A stretch of DNA of 16,017 nt. Source: an uncultured Thermomicrobiales bacterium (lineage in GTDB: Bacteria > Chloroflexota > Chloroflexia > Thermomicrobiales > UBA6265). Positions within the stretch are counted from its first letter, which is position 1. The number at the start of each line of letters is the position of its first letter. Of this stretch, positions 7,250-14,034 are shown piece by piece. The translations under genes were made by a program, and so were the position numbers. Below the pieces are notes generated by a model. That model was not told where the DNA came from and did no database searches. It saw only the letters and a program-made list of their open reading frames with translations. The DNA is taken from the NCBI GenBank assembly GCA_902806355.1, contig CADCWI010000063.1, forward strand, positions 1-16,017, read 5' to 3'.

Positions 7250-7256
7250 CCGTATC

Positions 7257-7285
7257 GTGGCGCCCGGAACGATCCCGGGCGCCAC
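7257..7285 (+). terminator. GC-rich hairpin, probable transcription terminator after the carbohydrate module
   Basis: Bases 7257-7267 pair perfectly with 7275-7285 (11 bp, almost all G-C) around a seven-base loop, starting seven bases after the stop codon of the preceding gene. No T tract follows, as is common for hairpins in GC-rich genomes. Its position before a 212-base gap to the next gene supports a transcript end. The remainder of the 7286-7497 gap shows no clear gene or promoter. Confidence 0.6.
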
Positions 7286-7497
7286 ACGAACATCCCGGGA
7301 GTCGCGAGCACTGTGGAGTCAGGAGTGCTCCCCGGCTAAACATGGAGCCGCTCGCGTCCGTTGTCTCCAAACCTCACGTGAATCACACAGGAGCCGAACC
7401 TGCGGCGGACGTCACCCTGCGTGCGCCGCGGTTCCCCTCCTGCGGTCTGTGTCGGGCCGATGCGTCAGTAAACCAACTGTTGTAGCAGGAGAGCACC

Positions 7498-8127
7498 ATG
7501 GATCCGGATCGACATGAACAGCGCGCCGCGACGGTGGAAAAGATCCCCGCGTTCGAGCGTCTGTTCGAGCAGGAACACGTCCTTACCGAGCGTATCCTCG
7601 ATTGCGGGACGGACATCGTCGAGCGGTTACGCGCCTTGGAGGCGGGCCAGCCCATTCCGCCGCCTCTCTACACCGCGATGGCAATCCTCGTCTACCTCAA
7701 CGAGAACTTCGCCGACCAGACCCATCTTGCGGCCGAAGAAGCGGCGATTCCGATTGCCATTGCCCGGGGCATGAAACCTCAGGACGCCGCGTGGGTCTTT
7801 CTGGATCACGATCAGGGACGCGCCTATGCCAGGGCCGCAGGCGTCGCATGGAGCCGGATCAACGCTGGCGACGAAACCGACCTGCCGCACGCGATCGACG
7901 ATTTCGCGCGGTGCACGGAAGGTCTGGTCAAGATGTTCGCGTACCACGCCGAACGGGAGGATCGCCTTCTCTTTCCGGAAATGGCTCGCCACCTCAGCGA
8001 GGCCGACGACGATCTGATCATGCACGTCGTGACCCAGATCGGACCCTCGGACGTCACGCCCTACATCGCCCTCGTCGCCGATATGGAAGAGGCGCTCGGC
8101 ATTGCGCCTCCCGGAGGCGCAAGCTGA
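7498..8127 (+). CDS. Hemerythrin-like di-iron (HHE domain) protein
   Basis: A 209-residue, mainly helical protein with the HHE-cation-binding pattern of a four-helix bundle. Candidate di-iron ligands are His27 (QEHVLTER), His76 and Glu80 (THLAAEE), His104 (FLDHDQGRAY) and His150 with Glu154 (YHAEREDRLLFPEM); the last motif, HxxxExxxLFP, is a strong signature. These proteins sense or handle oxygen, nitric oxide or iron, or protect iron-sulfur proteins. No signal peptide or membrane segment is present, so it is cytoplasmic. AGGAG at 7487-7491, six bases upstream, supports the ATG. It opens a new same-strand group 212 bases beyond a terminator-like hairpin and lies 43 bases before an amidohydrolase gene. 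Iron binding is inferred from the ligand pattern; the exact role is not determinable. Confidence 0.85.
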   Translation: MDPDRHEQRAATVEKIPAFERLFEQEHVLTERILDCGTDIVERLRALEAGQPIPPPLYTAMAILVYLNENFADQTHLAAEEAAIPIAIARGMKPQDAAWVFLDHDQGRAYARAAGVAWSRINAGDETDLPHAIDDFARCTEGLVKMFAYHAEREDRLLFPEMARHLSEADDDLIMHVVTQIGPSDVTPYIALVADMEEALGIAPPGGAS

Positions 8128-8170
8128 GGCCATCGCCTGCAACACCCGGCAGCTCGCCGTTGGAGGAATC

Positions 8171-9283
8171 ATGATCGATGACATCTTTGTGATCGATGGC
8201 GTGGGGCACGCACTCGATTTCTCGCCCGACAACATCGTGGACGGTGTTCCCGAGCAGAAGATCGAGGACTTCCGCGCGTTCGGATACTCGGGATTCGTCC
8301 AACAGCTCGAATCGCGGGAGCCGGGCTATCAACTTACCTATGAGGAATGGAGCAGCCACATCACGGCTGAAGACCTCGCGAACGCACTGTTCGTCGAATC
8401 GGACGTCGACATGGTGGTCGGCCATGCGGTCGAGATCAAGCCGCTGTTCAAGCACGGGATGTTTCGCTGGGATGTCCTGCTCGACCTCAAGCGAATCGCC
8501 CCCGAGCGAACGTTGCTCTATGCCGCGGTTGATACCTTCAATACCGAGCGGGAAGCGATCTACGAGTTCATGGAGCAAGCCGTCGAGGAAGGCGCGATTG
8601 GCTTCAAGTTCTATCCGTCCAATGGGATGTTCGACCGCGCATCCAACCGGCTGATCAGCCAGTTCTACGACGATCCCGACAACGCCTATCCCCTGTTCGA
8701 GAAAGCGCAGGAACTGGGGGTAAAGACAGTCGCGTTCCACAAGGCCCAGCCGGTCGGGGTGGGACCCAACACGGTCGTCGGGGTCCGGGACATCTCGACG
8801 GCAGCGGCGGAGTTCCCGGACCTCCACTTCGAGGTCGTCCATGCGGGCTGGGCCTTTCTCGAAGACACTGCCTATCAGCTTCAGTTTCATCCCAACGTCT
8901 ACGCGAACCTCGAGAACACGCTGGGACTCGTGGTCAATCAGCCGATGCGGTTCGCCCACATCATCGGCACGCTCCTGCGCGCCGGGGCCGAGGACCGCCT
9001 CTTTTTTGGCTCGGGCTGCGCCCTGAATCATCCCGATCCGCAAATCCGGGCATTCATGGCGTTCGAGATGCCCCAGGACCTGGTCGACGGGTATGGGTAT
9101 CCACCACTCACCCACGAGGTCAAACGCAAGATTCTTGGAGGCAACATCGCCCTGATGCACGGAATCGACGTCGACGAGCGCAAGCAGGCCATTGCACGTG
9201 ATCCCTGGAGCGCCCAGCGCGCCGGCGGAAAGGCAGCACCCTGGTCGGGCCTGCGCTCTCGCCTCCAGCACGTGGCCGTATGA
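8171..9283 (+). CDS. Amidohydrolase-2 family TIM-barrel protein with an incomplete metal site
   Basis: A 370-residue protein of the amidohydrolase-2 / COG2159 group (TIM-barrel hydrolases and decarboxylases). Typical blocks are VIDGVGHALDF at the N terminus, FKFYPSNGMFD, VAFHKAQP, FEVVHAGWAFLED, YANLENT and FFGSGCALNHPD, then the C-terminal KRKILGGNIALMHGID. Unlike classical members, the N-terminal HxH is reduced to a single histidine (His13; Val at the first position), and the usual aspartate of the GSDxP-like strand-8 motif reads GSGC. The metal centre is therefore altered or lost. ATG 8171 is chosen because GGAGG lies four bases upstream and the family N terminus begins there; a longer frame from 8102 overlaps the hemerythrin gene. 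The stop overlaps the DUF59 start by ATGA, indicating translational coupling. From memory, amidohydrolase and DUF59 pairs of this sort also occur beside soluble di-iron (propane-type) monooxygenase genes; no monooxygenase is present here. Confidence 0.85.
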   Translation: MIDDIFVIDGVGHALDFSPDNIVDGVPEQKIEDFRAFGYSGFVQQLESREPGYQLTYEEWSSHITAEDLANALFVESDVDMVVGHAVEIKPLFKHGMFRWDVLLDLKRIAPERTLLYAAVDTFNTEREAIYEFMEQAVEEGAIGFKFYPSNGMFDRASNRLISQFYDDPDNAYPLFEKAQELGVKTVAFHKAQPVGVGPNTVVGVRDISTAAAEFPDLHFEVVHAGWAFLEDTAYQLQFHPNVYANLENTLGLVVNQPMRFAHIIGTLLRAGAEDRLFFGSGCALNHPDPQIRAFMAFEMPQDLVDGYGYPPLTHEVKRKILGGNIALMHGIDVDERKQAIARDPWSAQRAGGKAAPWSGLRSRLQHVAV

Positions 9284-9681
9284 CCATCCACGAGTCAGCC
9301 CATACGGTGACCGGCATGGCCACTGAAGCGGAAATCAGGGAGTTGGTTCGACACATCGCCGATGAGATCCACGATCCCTGCAGCATGGCGATCGGGCTAA
9401 ACGTCGGTCTGGCCGAGATGGGCCTGATCCGGGAGATAACCGCGAGCGCCTCTCCCGAGGGGTGGCGGGTGCGGGTGCGAATTCGTCTCACCTCACCGGG
9501 GTGCCAGTATTTCTTCTCGTTTCAGGAGCAACTCGAGACACGGCTCCTGGCGCAAGACGGCGTGGCAGAGGTTCGCGTCGAATGGGACCAGCAGTTCGAC
9601 TGGACTCCGGCAGACATGGCGGCGTCGGTCCGAAAACGGATCGAGGAGCGGAGTCGACGCCAGCCCCCGCCTCCTGGCTGA
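9280..9681 (+). CDS. DUF59 / MIP18-family (metal-sulfur cluster biosynthesis-type) protein
   Basis: A 133-residue protein whose core matches the DUF59 fold shared by SufT, PaaD and MIP18 proteins, which help mature iron-sulfur proteins. Seen are the helix EIRELVRHIADEIHDPCSMA (Asp32-Pro33, Cys34), GLAEMGLIREI (43-53), the strand RVRIRLTSPGC (ending in Cys75, the usual reactive cysteine position), GVAEVRVEWD and FDWTPADM. The C-terminal tail is rich in Arg and Pro. The ATG overlaps the amidohydrolase stop as ATGA and has no strong ribosome site of its own, consistent with coupled translation; ATG 9316 is an alternative start. The tight pairing suggests the protein helps mature or modulate the neighbouring amidohydrolase or an iron protein such as the hemerythrin. 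That role is inference. Confidence 0.85.
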   Translation: MTIHESAHTVTGMATEAEIRELVRHIADEIHDPCSMAIGLNVGLAEMGLIREITASASPEGWRVRVRIRLTSPGCQYFFSFQEQLETRLLAQDGVAEVRVEWDQQFDWTPADMAASVRKRIEERSRRQPPPPG

Positions 9682-9735
9682 ACGGACCAGCACGCTGATG
9701 AGAAGATTCGACCCGCAGTGACGTGATGGGCAATC

Positions 9736-10641
9736 GTGGCTCGTGCGATGTCCGGTCTGGCGCGTCGCACGAGCGGATGTTCCACCGCCTGGGCGCTAAC
9801 GAGTCGGATGATCTACGCCTTGGGGGCAACGACTGTGGGCATCACCTTTCATCCAGCCGTCGACGCGGTGGTGATCGTTGGCTTGAGCGTCGTCGTCTCG
9901 CTGCTCGTGCTGTGGACGGTACGTCGCGTGGTGCCGCACGAGAAGCTGAAACCGCACAACGATGTCTCCGGCTTTGTGTACGCCGCAATCGGGGTGTTGT
10001 ATGCGGTCGTGCTTGGCTTCGCAGTCATCAGCGTGTGGGAGCAGTACCGCGAGGCAGAAGCCAACGCCAGCGAGGAAGCGAACGCCGTCGGGAACATCTA
10101 CCGGTTGGCCACGGGGTTGCCGGAACCATCACGTGGGGTGATGCAGCAAACGGCTCTGGCCTACGCCGCCGCGGTCATCGACGACGAATGGGCGAGCCTG
10201 GTCCGGGGCGATGGCCCCAGCGCACTCGCGGCGTCGAATCTCGACCAACTCTGGCTTTCTTTTCAGGAGGCACCAATCACCACCCCGAAAGAAGCGGCGG
10301 TGTATGCGCAAGGGCTGGAACAATTGGACACGCTGGCCGGCCTGCGCCGGGAGCGGTTGGTGCAAGCGGAGGGCGGCCTCCTGCCGATCATGTGGGGGGT
10401 GCTTTTGGGTGGCGCCGTCTTGACCGTGCTCTTCCCCTGCGCGTTTGGGGTCGAAAGCAGATTGGTGCACTCCCTTGTCATTGCCACACTCGCGGCGACG
10501 CTGGGACTGCTGCTTTTCCTTACCTATGACCTCAATCATCCGTTTCGGGGAGACGTCCACGTGCAGCCGGATGGGTTTATCCGCGTGCTGGAGCAATTCG
10601 GACAGGCCAGAGAAAGCTTCCTGGCACCGTTGCAGTTCTGA
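9736..10641 (+). CDS. DUF4239 membrane protein (bestrophin-like domain)
   Basis: A protein of about 300 residues with two N-terminal membrane segments (VVIVGLSVVVSLLVLWTV and FVYAAIGVLYAVVLGFAVIS), a soluble alpha-helical middle and two C-terminal segments (LLPIMWGVLLGGAVLTVLF and LVIATLAATLGLLLFLTYDL). The blocks GVLYAVVLGFAV, WEQYREAEANASEEANAVG and TYDLNHPFRGDVHV are typical of DUF4239. Family members are uncharacterised, and a channel-like role has only been suggested by distant similarity to bestrophins. The start is unsettled: GTG 9736, ATG 9748 and ATG 9808 are in frame, none with a good ribosome site. It follows DUF59 by 54 bases and is convergent with the kinase gene. Function unknown. 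Confidence 0.8.
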   Translation: MARAMSGLARRTSGCSTAWALTSRMIYALGATTVGITFHPAVDAVVIVGLSVVVSLLVLWTVRRVVPHEKLKPHNDVSGFVYAAIGVLYAVVLGFAVISVWEQYREAEANASEEANAVGNIYRLATGLPEPSRGVMQQTALAYAAAVIDDEWASLVRGDGPSALAASNLDQLWLSFQEAPITTPKEAAVYAQGLEQLDTLAGLRRERLVQAEGGLLPIMWGVLLGGAVLTVLFPCAFGVESRLVHSLVIATLAATLGLLLFLTYDLNHPFRGDVHVQPDGFIRVLEQFGQARESFLAPLQF

Positions 10642-10646
10642 CTCCA

Positions 10647-10716
10647 GGCGTTGACCGGTCGGCGGTCAATGCTCGTCTGTGGCCGCTCGAATCACGAAAC
10701 GTTTACCCATTCGTGA
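10647..10716. terminator. Two hairpins between convergent genes, probable bidirectional termination zone
   Basis: TTGACCG (10651-10657) pairs with CGGTCAA (10663-10669) around a five-base loop, with partial extension on either side to 10647 and 10673. A second inverted repeat pairs TCACGAA (10692-10698) with TTCGTGA (10710-10716). They lie between the stop of the DUF4239 gene (10641) and the stop of the minus-strand kinase (10789), so either could end transcription from both sides. No T tract is present. Confidence 0.5.
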
Positions 10717-10788
10717 GGCTCATCCGCCACGACATTCATCACATGCTTGGCCACCTCGTGGGCCATTCCCCTGCTCGCCTCCGCGGCA

Positions 10789-12753
10789 TCAACCGTCCGC
10801 TTGCACCTCGACCGTAATCGTCGCATCCGCCAGCAAAATATACGGCGGCTCGCTGAAATTGCCCGTCGTGTTGCGATTGATAAACGTGATCGTGTTCTCG
10901 CCTCGCACCAGCGTGGACGTCGGCAACTCGACACTGGCCGTGGCCCATGGCTGCTCCCCGTCGACTCCGCTCCACGTCGGGAAGGGACTGTTGCCGGAGA
11001 AGACTTCCACGTCGTTGATCCGGATCGCGATCGGCAGCGCGGTCCAGTTCTCGCTCGTCATCCCGTCCACGCTCAGCGTGAAGTTCTCGGATGCCGGCTC
11101 GCCATCGACGTCGAAGCGCAACGTCGCCTGTTCATAGCCGGTGCCTTGAGCGTAGACCGCCGACCATGGCTGCATGTTGCCGGTTTCCTGAAAGTAGGCG
11201 TCCTCCCAGTCGGACGCCGTGAAGGTCATCGTCACTGCCTGGGATTGCTCTGGAACGGTCGTTGGCACGGGCGTTTCCGTCGGGACAGCGGTCGGCTCAG
11301 GTGTGCGCGTCGGAGCAGGCGTCTCCGTCGGGACGGCGGTCGGCTCGGGTGTGCGCGTCGGAACACGCGTCTCCGTCGGGACGGCGGTCGCTGTTGGGGA
11401 CGGGACCGGGGTTCTGGTCGGTGGCGCCGTCACCGTCGTTGTCGGCGTCGGCAGGGGCGTGATCGTCGCCATCGGGGGCTCGGTCACGGCCGGGGTGATG
11501 GTCGGTGTCGACGTCGGATTGAGATCGACCACCAACGCCTGCTGATCGTCCCCCGTGCCATTGCCGTTGTTCAGATCCTGCCACAGGGCCGCGCCACCGA
11601 GGCTTCCCCCAGCGATCAGCAACAGGAGCAGAACGCCGATCAGCGCCCGATCCCCGCGACGAGGTGCACGCCGCCGGGAGACCGGTCCCTCTGGAGCAAC
11701 CTGTGGCGTCGTGACACGGGGCGAGGCGGCCGCTTCCCGCGACGATGGCGGGACCACGGTGCGCAGGGTATCAGGTTGAACCGCCGCCAGTGACCGTGTC
11801 AGTTCCCCCTTCACATGAGTGTCATTTTCGATCGCGGCGCTCAGCGCCCCCGCCATCGCGGTCGCATCGGCATAGCGATCTTCCGGGCGCTTCGCCAACG
11901 CCCGCATCACCACGGCGTCGACCTCCGGCGTGATCGAGGGGTCTGGCGCGCGGGCGGATGGCGGCACCGGCGGCGTCTGAATGTGCGCCAGCATCAGGGC
12001 GACAATTGTTGGCGCCTCGAACGGGAGCTTGCCCGTCAGCATCTCGTAGAGCATGACCCCAACGGCGTAGAGATCGGTGGCCGGGGTCAACGGCTCCACC
12101 TGTGCCTGTTCCGGAGCCATGTACGAGACCGTGCCGATCGATGACCCGGTCGTTGTCAGACCGACATCTTCGGCCGCGCGGGCGATGCCGAAGTCCGCGA
12201 CGCGGGCAATGCCGTCACGCCCGATCATCACATTCTGGGGCTTGATGTCACGGTGGATGATCCCCGCCCGGTGGATTGCCTCCAGCCCCGCCAGAACCTG
12301 GAACGTGATCCCGGCCGCCCGTCGCGGCGGCATCGGGCCTTCGCGCAGGATCAACTTCTTGAGATCTTCGCCCTCGATGAATTGCATGACCAGGTAGAGC
12401 AGATCGCCATGCCGTCCGAAGTCGTAGACATCGACAACGTTTCCCTGCGCGACCGAGGCGGCCGCACGAGCCTCCCGCTCGAACCGCTGGACCGAAATCG
12501 GGTTGATGGCATAGGTCTGCCGCAACACCTTGATCGCGACCGCCCGGCCAAGGCGCGCATCTCGGCCCCGGTACGTGACCGCGAAGGCGCCGGACCCGAT
12601 TTCCTCCTCCACATCGTATCGCTCACCCAAGGTCAGACCGACTGGAGAGCGCACGTCGGTGTGCCCGGAACGCGGCGTGCGCCTGCCTGCCTCCGGCGCC
12701 TCGTTCCGTGACGAGTCGTCCCTTCCTGGCTTTGGCTCATTCCCGGTGATCAT
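10789..12753 (-). CDS. Transmembrane PknB-type Ser/Thr protein kinase with Thr/Pro linker and beta-rich outer domain
   Basis: A 654-residue Hanks-type kinase. The N-terminal kinase domain (about 46-310) has the glycine loop GSGAFAVTYRG, the catalytic lysine in VAIKV (Lys75), HRDIKPQN (Asp169, Asn174), DFG (187-189), and the activation loop GSSIGTVSYMAPE ending in APE (213-215), so it looks active and of the RD class. A basic stretch RRRAPRRGDR precedes one membrane segment (about 370-390, LIGVLLLLLIAGGSLGGAAL). Outside follow a Thr/Pro linker (about 412-500) containing 16-residue repeats, then about 150 residues of beta-strand-rich sequence with many Trp, Asp and Asn, resembling a jelly-roll or carbohydrate-binding fold. 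PASTA domains are absent. The ATG at 12753 lacks a clear ribosome site. The outer domain probably senses a ligand, possibly a glycan; that is inference. No cognate phosphatase is adjacent. Confidence 0.94.
   Translation of the reverse strand: MITGNEPKPGRDDSSRNEAPEAGRRTPRSGHTDVRSPVGLTLGERYDVEEEIGSGAFAVTYRGRDARLGRAVAIKVLRQTYAINPISVQRFEREARAAASVAQGNVVDVYDFGRHGDLLYLVMQFIEGEDLKKLILREGPMPPRRAAGITFQVLAGLEAIHRAGIIHRDIKPQNVMIGRDGIARVADFGIARAAEDVGLTTTGSSIGTVSYMAPEQAQVEPLTPATDLYAVGVMLYEMLTGKLPFEAPTIVALMLAHIQTPPVPPSARAPDPSITPEVDAVVMRALAKRPEDRYADATAMAGALSAAIENDTHVKGELTRSLAAVQPDTLRTVVPPSSREAAASPRVTTPQVAPEGPVSRRRAPRRGDRALIGVLLLLLIAGGSLGGAALWQDLNNGNGTGDDQQALVVDLNPTSTPTITPAVTEPPMATITPLPTPTTTVTAPPTRTPVPSPTATAVPTETRVPTRTPEPTAVPTETPAPTRTPEPTAVPTETPVPTTVPEQSQAVTMTFTASDWEDAYFQETGNMQPWSAVYAQGTGYEQATLRFDVDGEPASENFTLSVDGMTSENWTALPIAIRINDVEVFSGNSPFPTWSGVDGEQPWATASVELPTSTLVRGENTITFINRNTTGNFSEPPYILLADATITVEVQADG
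11270..11391 (-). repeat. 48-bp tandem repeats encoding the Thr/Pro linker of the kinase
   Basis: Two full and one partial copy of a 48-base unit begin at 11270, 11318 and 11366, encoding 16-residue repeats of the type TETxxPTRTPEPTAVP. Copies differ by a few bases, mostly silent. The repeat is coding and likely forms an extended, possibly glycosylated, stalk outside the membrane. Such tracts can vary in copy number between strains. Confidence 0.85.
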
Positions 12754-13193
12754 GGGGCTTTATCCGCGTCGGCTCGTGGGCCACTCATGACACCAGGGAA
12801 CGCAATCGGCGATCCAGAAGCCTCGTCATTCTGCCGCATCTTCTGAACGGCGCTCCGTTCTCCGATCCCGACGTAGCGTGCCCCTTGCACTGATACGTAG
12901 ATTCGCCACCTCGGGCTATACGTGACGAAATACGTGATGCCTGCCAATGCGCCACGTGTGTCGCCGCTCCACCCTCGAATCATCACCTTGGGGACTGATC
13001 TTTCGACAGGCCTTTGATGTCGACCTGCTGGACGCCAACGTGACGAAATTCCCGCCGCGCCACTCGGGGGCAGGGTCGTCGGAACGGCGGAACGGGAATG
13101 ATGGGGCCATACCGGCACATTTGATTAGGATGAACCCGACACGGAACCACTTCCCCCCGGAATGTCCAACGATCGATCAGGAAAGAGGATGCC
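12754..13193. other. Intergenic region between divergent kinase and downstream gene; no convincing gene
   Basis: About 440 bases separate the minus-strand kinase start from the plus-strand ATG 13194. Open frames occur on both strands but none has a recognisable domain together with a ribosome site. It should hold the promoters for both divergent genes, but I see no strong -35/-10 pair. The end near 13184-13189 holds the AGAGGA ribosome site for the next gene. Confidence 0.5.
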
Positions 13194-13891
13194 ATGTCCA
13201 CGTCAAAGAACGCTCCCTCCGCTCCCGTAGCCAGCCCGGACAAACGCACTGATGAACTCTGGGCCGATGTCGAGCGCGCCAGTCCATCATCGCTGATTGC
13301 CGGCTTGCCGCACATCTCATCGAGGCACCCGCTGATCGCCATTCTGGCGGGAGGGAGTCGCATTACACTCGCGGATGACCGCTCCATCGCCATGTTCGAG
13401 CTAACGCATGGCACGCCAGGAGGCGTCACTCCTACCCCCATCTGGCGCACGGGCATCGAAGGCACCGTTTCGGCGCTGATCGGCTACCGGGCCGGGGGCT
13501 CGTCGCAACCATCGAACGCGAAGGACATCACGGTGCCAGGGTGATAGACGAACGCGGCAACGCAGCAACCCTTGTCGCACTTCCGTCGCGGCCCACTTCG
13601 ACGGCGGTCGCGGGTGAGCGGTTCATCGCGTCATTTCCAGCCTCGATTCGGATGAGCGGTATCCGGCAATTTCGAGCTGTGACTAACGTTGTGGTTTACG
13701 CCGTCGCTGCTCTCAGGTCCGGCTTTCATCCGATACAACGCAAAGAAACAGAGGTCATGACTGGTAGCGATACCTGGCATATTGAATCGCTCTTGTCAAA
13801 GACGGCGCTTTCGGAGGGTTCCGGAACTCCATGTTCGTTACTCTTTGGAAGAGTCGCAGCGACCGGGGAGCGCCCGCTATCTCAACTGTGA
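13194..13891 (+). pseudogene. Unrecognised gene apparently split by a one-base deletion in a G run
   Basis: ATG 13194 with AGAGGA a few bases upstream (13184-13189) opens a 116-codon frame. It reads sensibly as far as PIWRTGIEGTVSALIGYRAGG and then degenerates before a stop at 13544. The next frame continues sensibly from the same place (LVATIEREGHHGARVIDERG, then AVAGERFIASFPASIRMSG and AVTNVVVYAVAALR) to TGA 13889-13891. Adding one G to the five-G run at 13494-13498 joins them into one protein of about 232 residues. No family is recognised; there is no signal peptide, and the middle has alternating beta-like strands. The last 50 or so residues look less gene-like. The break may be a true frameshift, an assembly error, or less likely programmed slippage. 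The gene lies between the divergent kinase and an NB-ARC regulator, so it might be regulatory, but no function can be assigned. Confidence 0.45.
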
Positions 13892-13958
13892 ACGCGAGCG
13901 TCACACCCGTCGCTGCATGCCGCAGGTTGCCAGTGAGCTGAGAGATCGATCGAGGTTG

Positions 13959-13987
13959 TTGACCTCAACGCCGACGAGCCGCATGAT
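13959..13987 (+). promoter_or_regulatory. Candidate promoter for the NB-ARC/TPR ATPase gene
   Basis: TTGACC (13959-13964) and CATGAT (13982-13987) are separated by 17 bases; they match the sigma70 consensus at five and four of six positions. Transcription would begin near 13994, about 40 bases before the ATG at 14035. The rest of the 13892-14034 gap shows nothing else of note. Confidence 0.35.
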
Positions 13988-14034
13988 GTAATCGATCACC
14001 AGCAACCCGGAACACCGATTCTAGGAGCGAGTCG

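Noticed and set aside
8054..9271. 405-codon open frame on the minus strand
   Set aside because: Almost exactly antisense to the amidohydrolase; its sequence has no recognisable domain and no ribosome site.
10692..10934. Minus-strand ORF after the kinase, ending ADEPHEWVNVS
   Set aside because: The end looks somewhat gene-like, but most of the frame overlaps the kinase C terminus and no start with a ribosome site is visible.
11270..11391. 48-bp repeats as a CRISPR array
   Set aside because: The copies are directly adjacent with no unique spacers and are in frame within a coding sequence.
11219..11545. Val/Gly repeat protein on the plus strand
   Set aside because: Antisense reading of the 48-base repeats that encode the Thr/Pro linker of the kinase.
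10747..11793. 348-codon Arg/Gly-rich frame on the plus strand
   Set aside because: It is the antisense of the kinase linker and outer domain; the low-complexity Arg-rich product is an artefact of the repeat.
12750..13118. 122-codon minus-strand ORF overlapping the kinase start by four bases
   Set aside because: The overlap is suggestive of coupling, but the product shows no domain and there is no ribosome site or codon pattern that I could trust.
12983..13465. 160-codon minus-strand ORF
   Set aside because: It is antisense to the better supported gene starting at 13194, which has a ribosome site and a plausible product.
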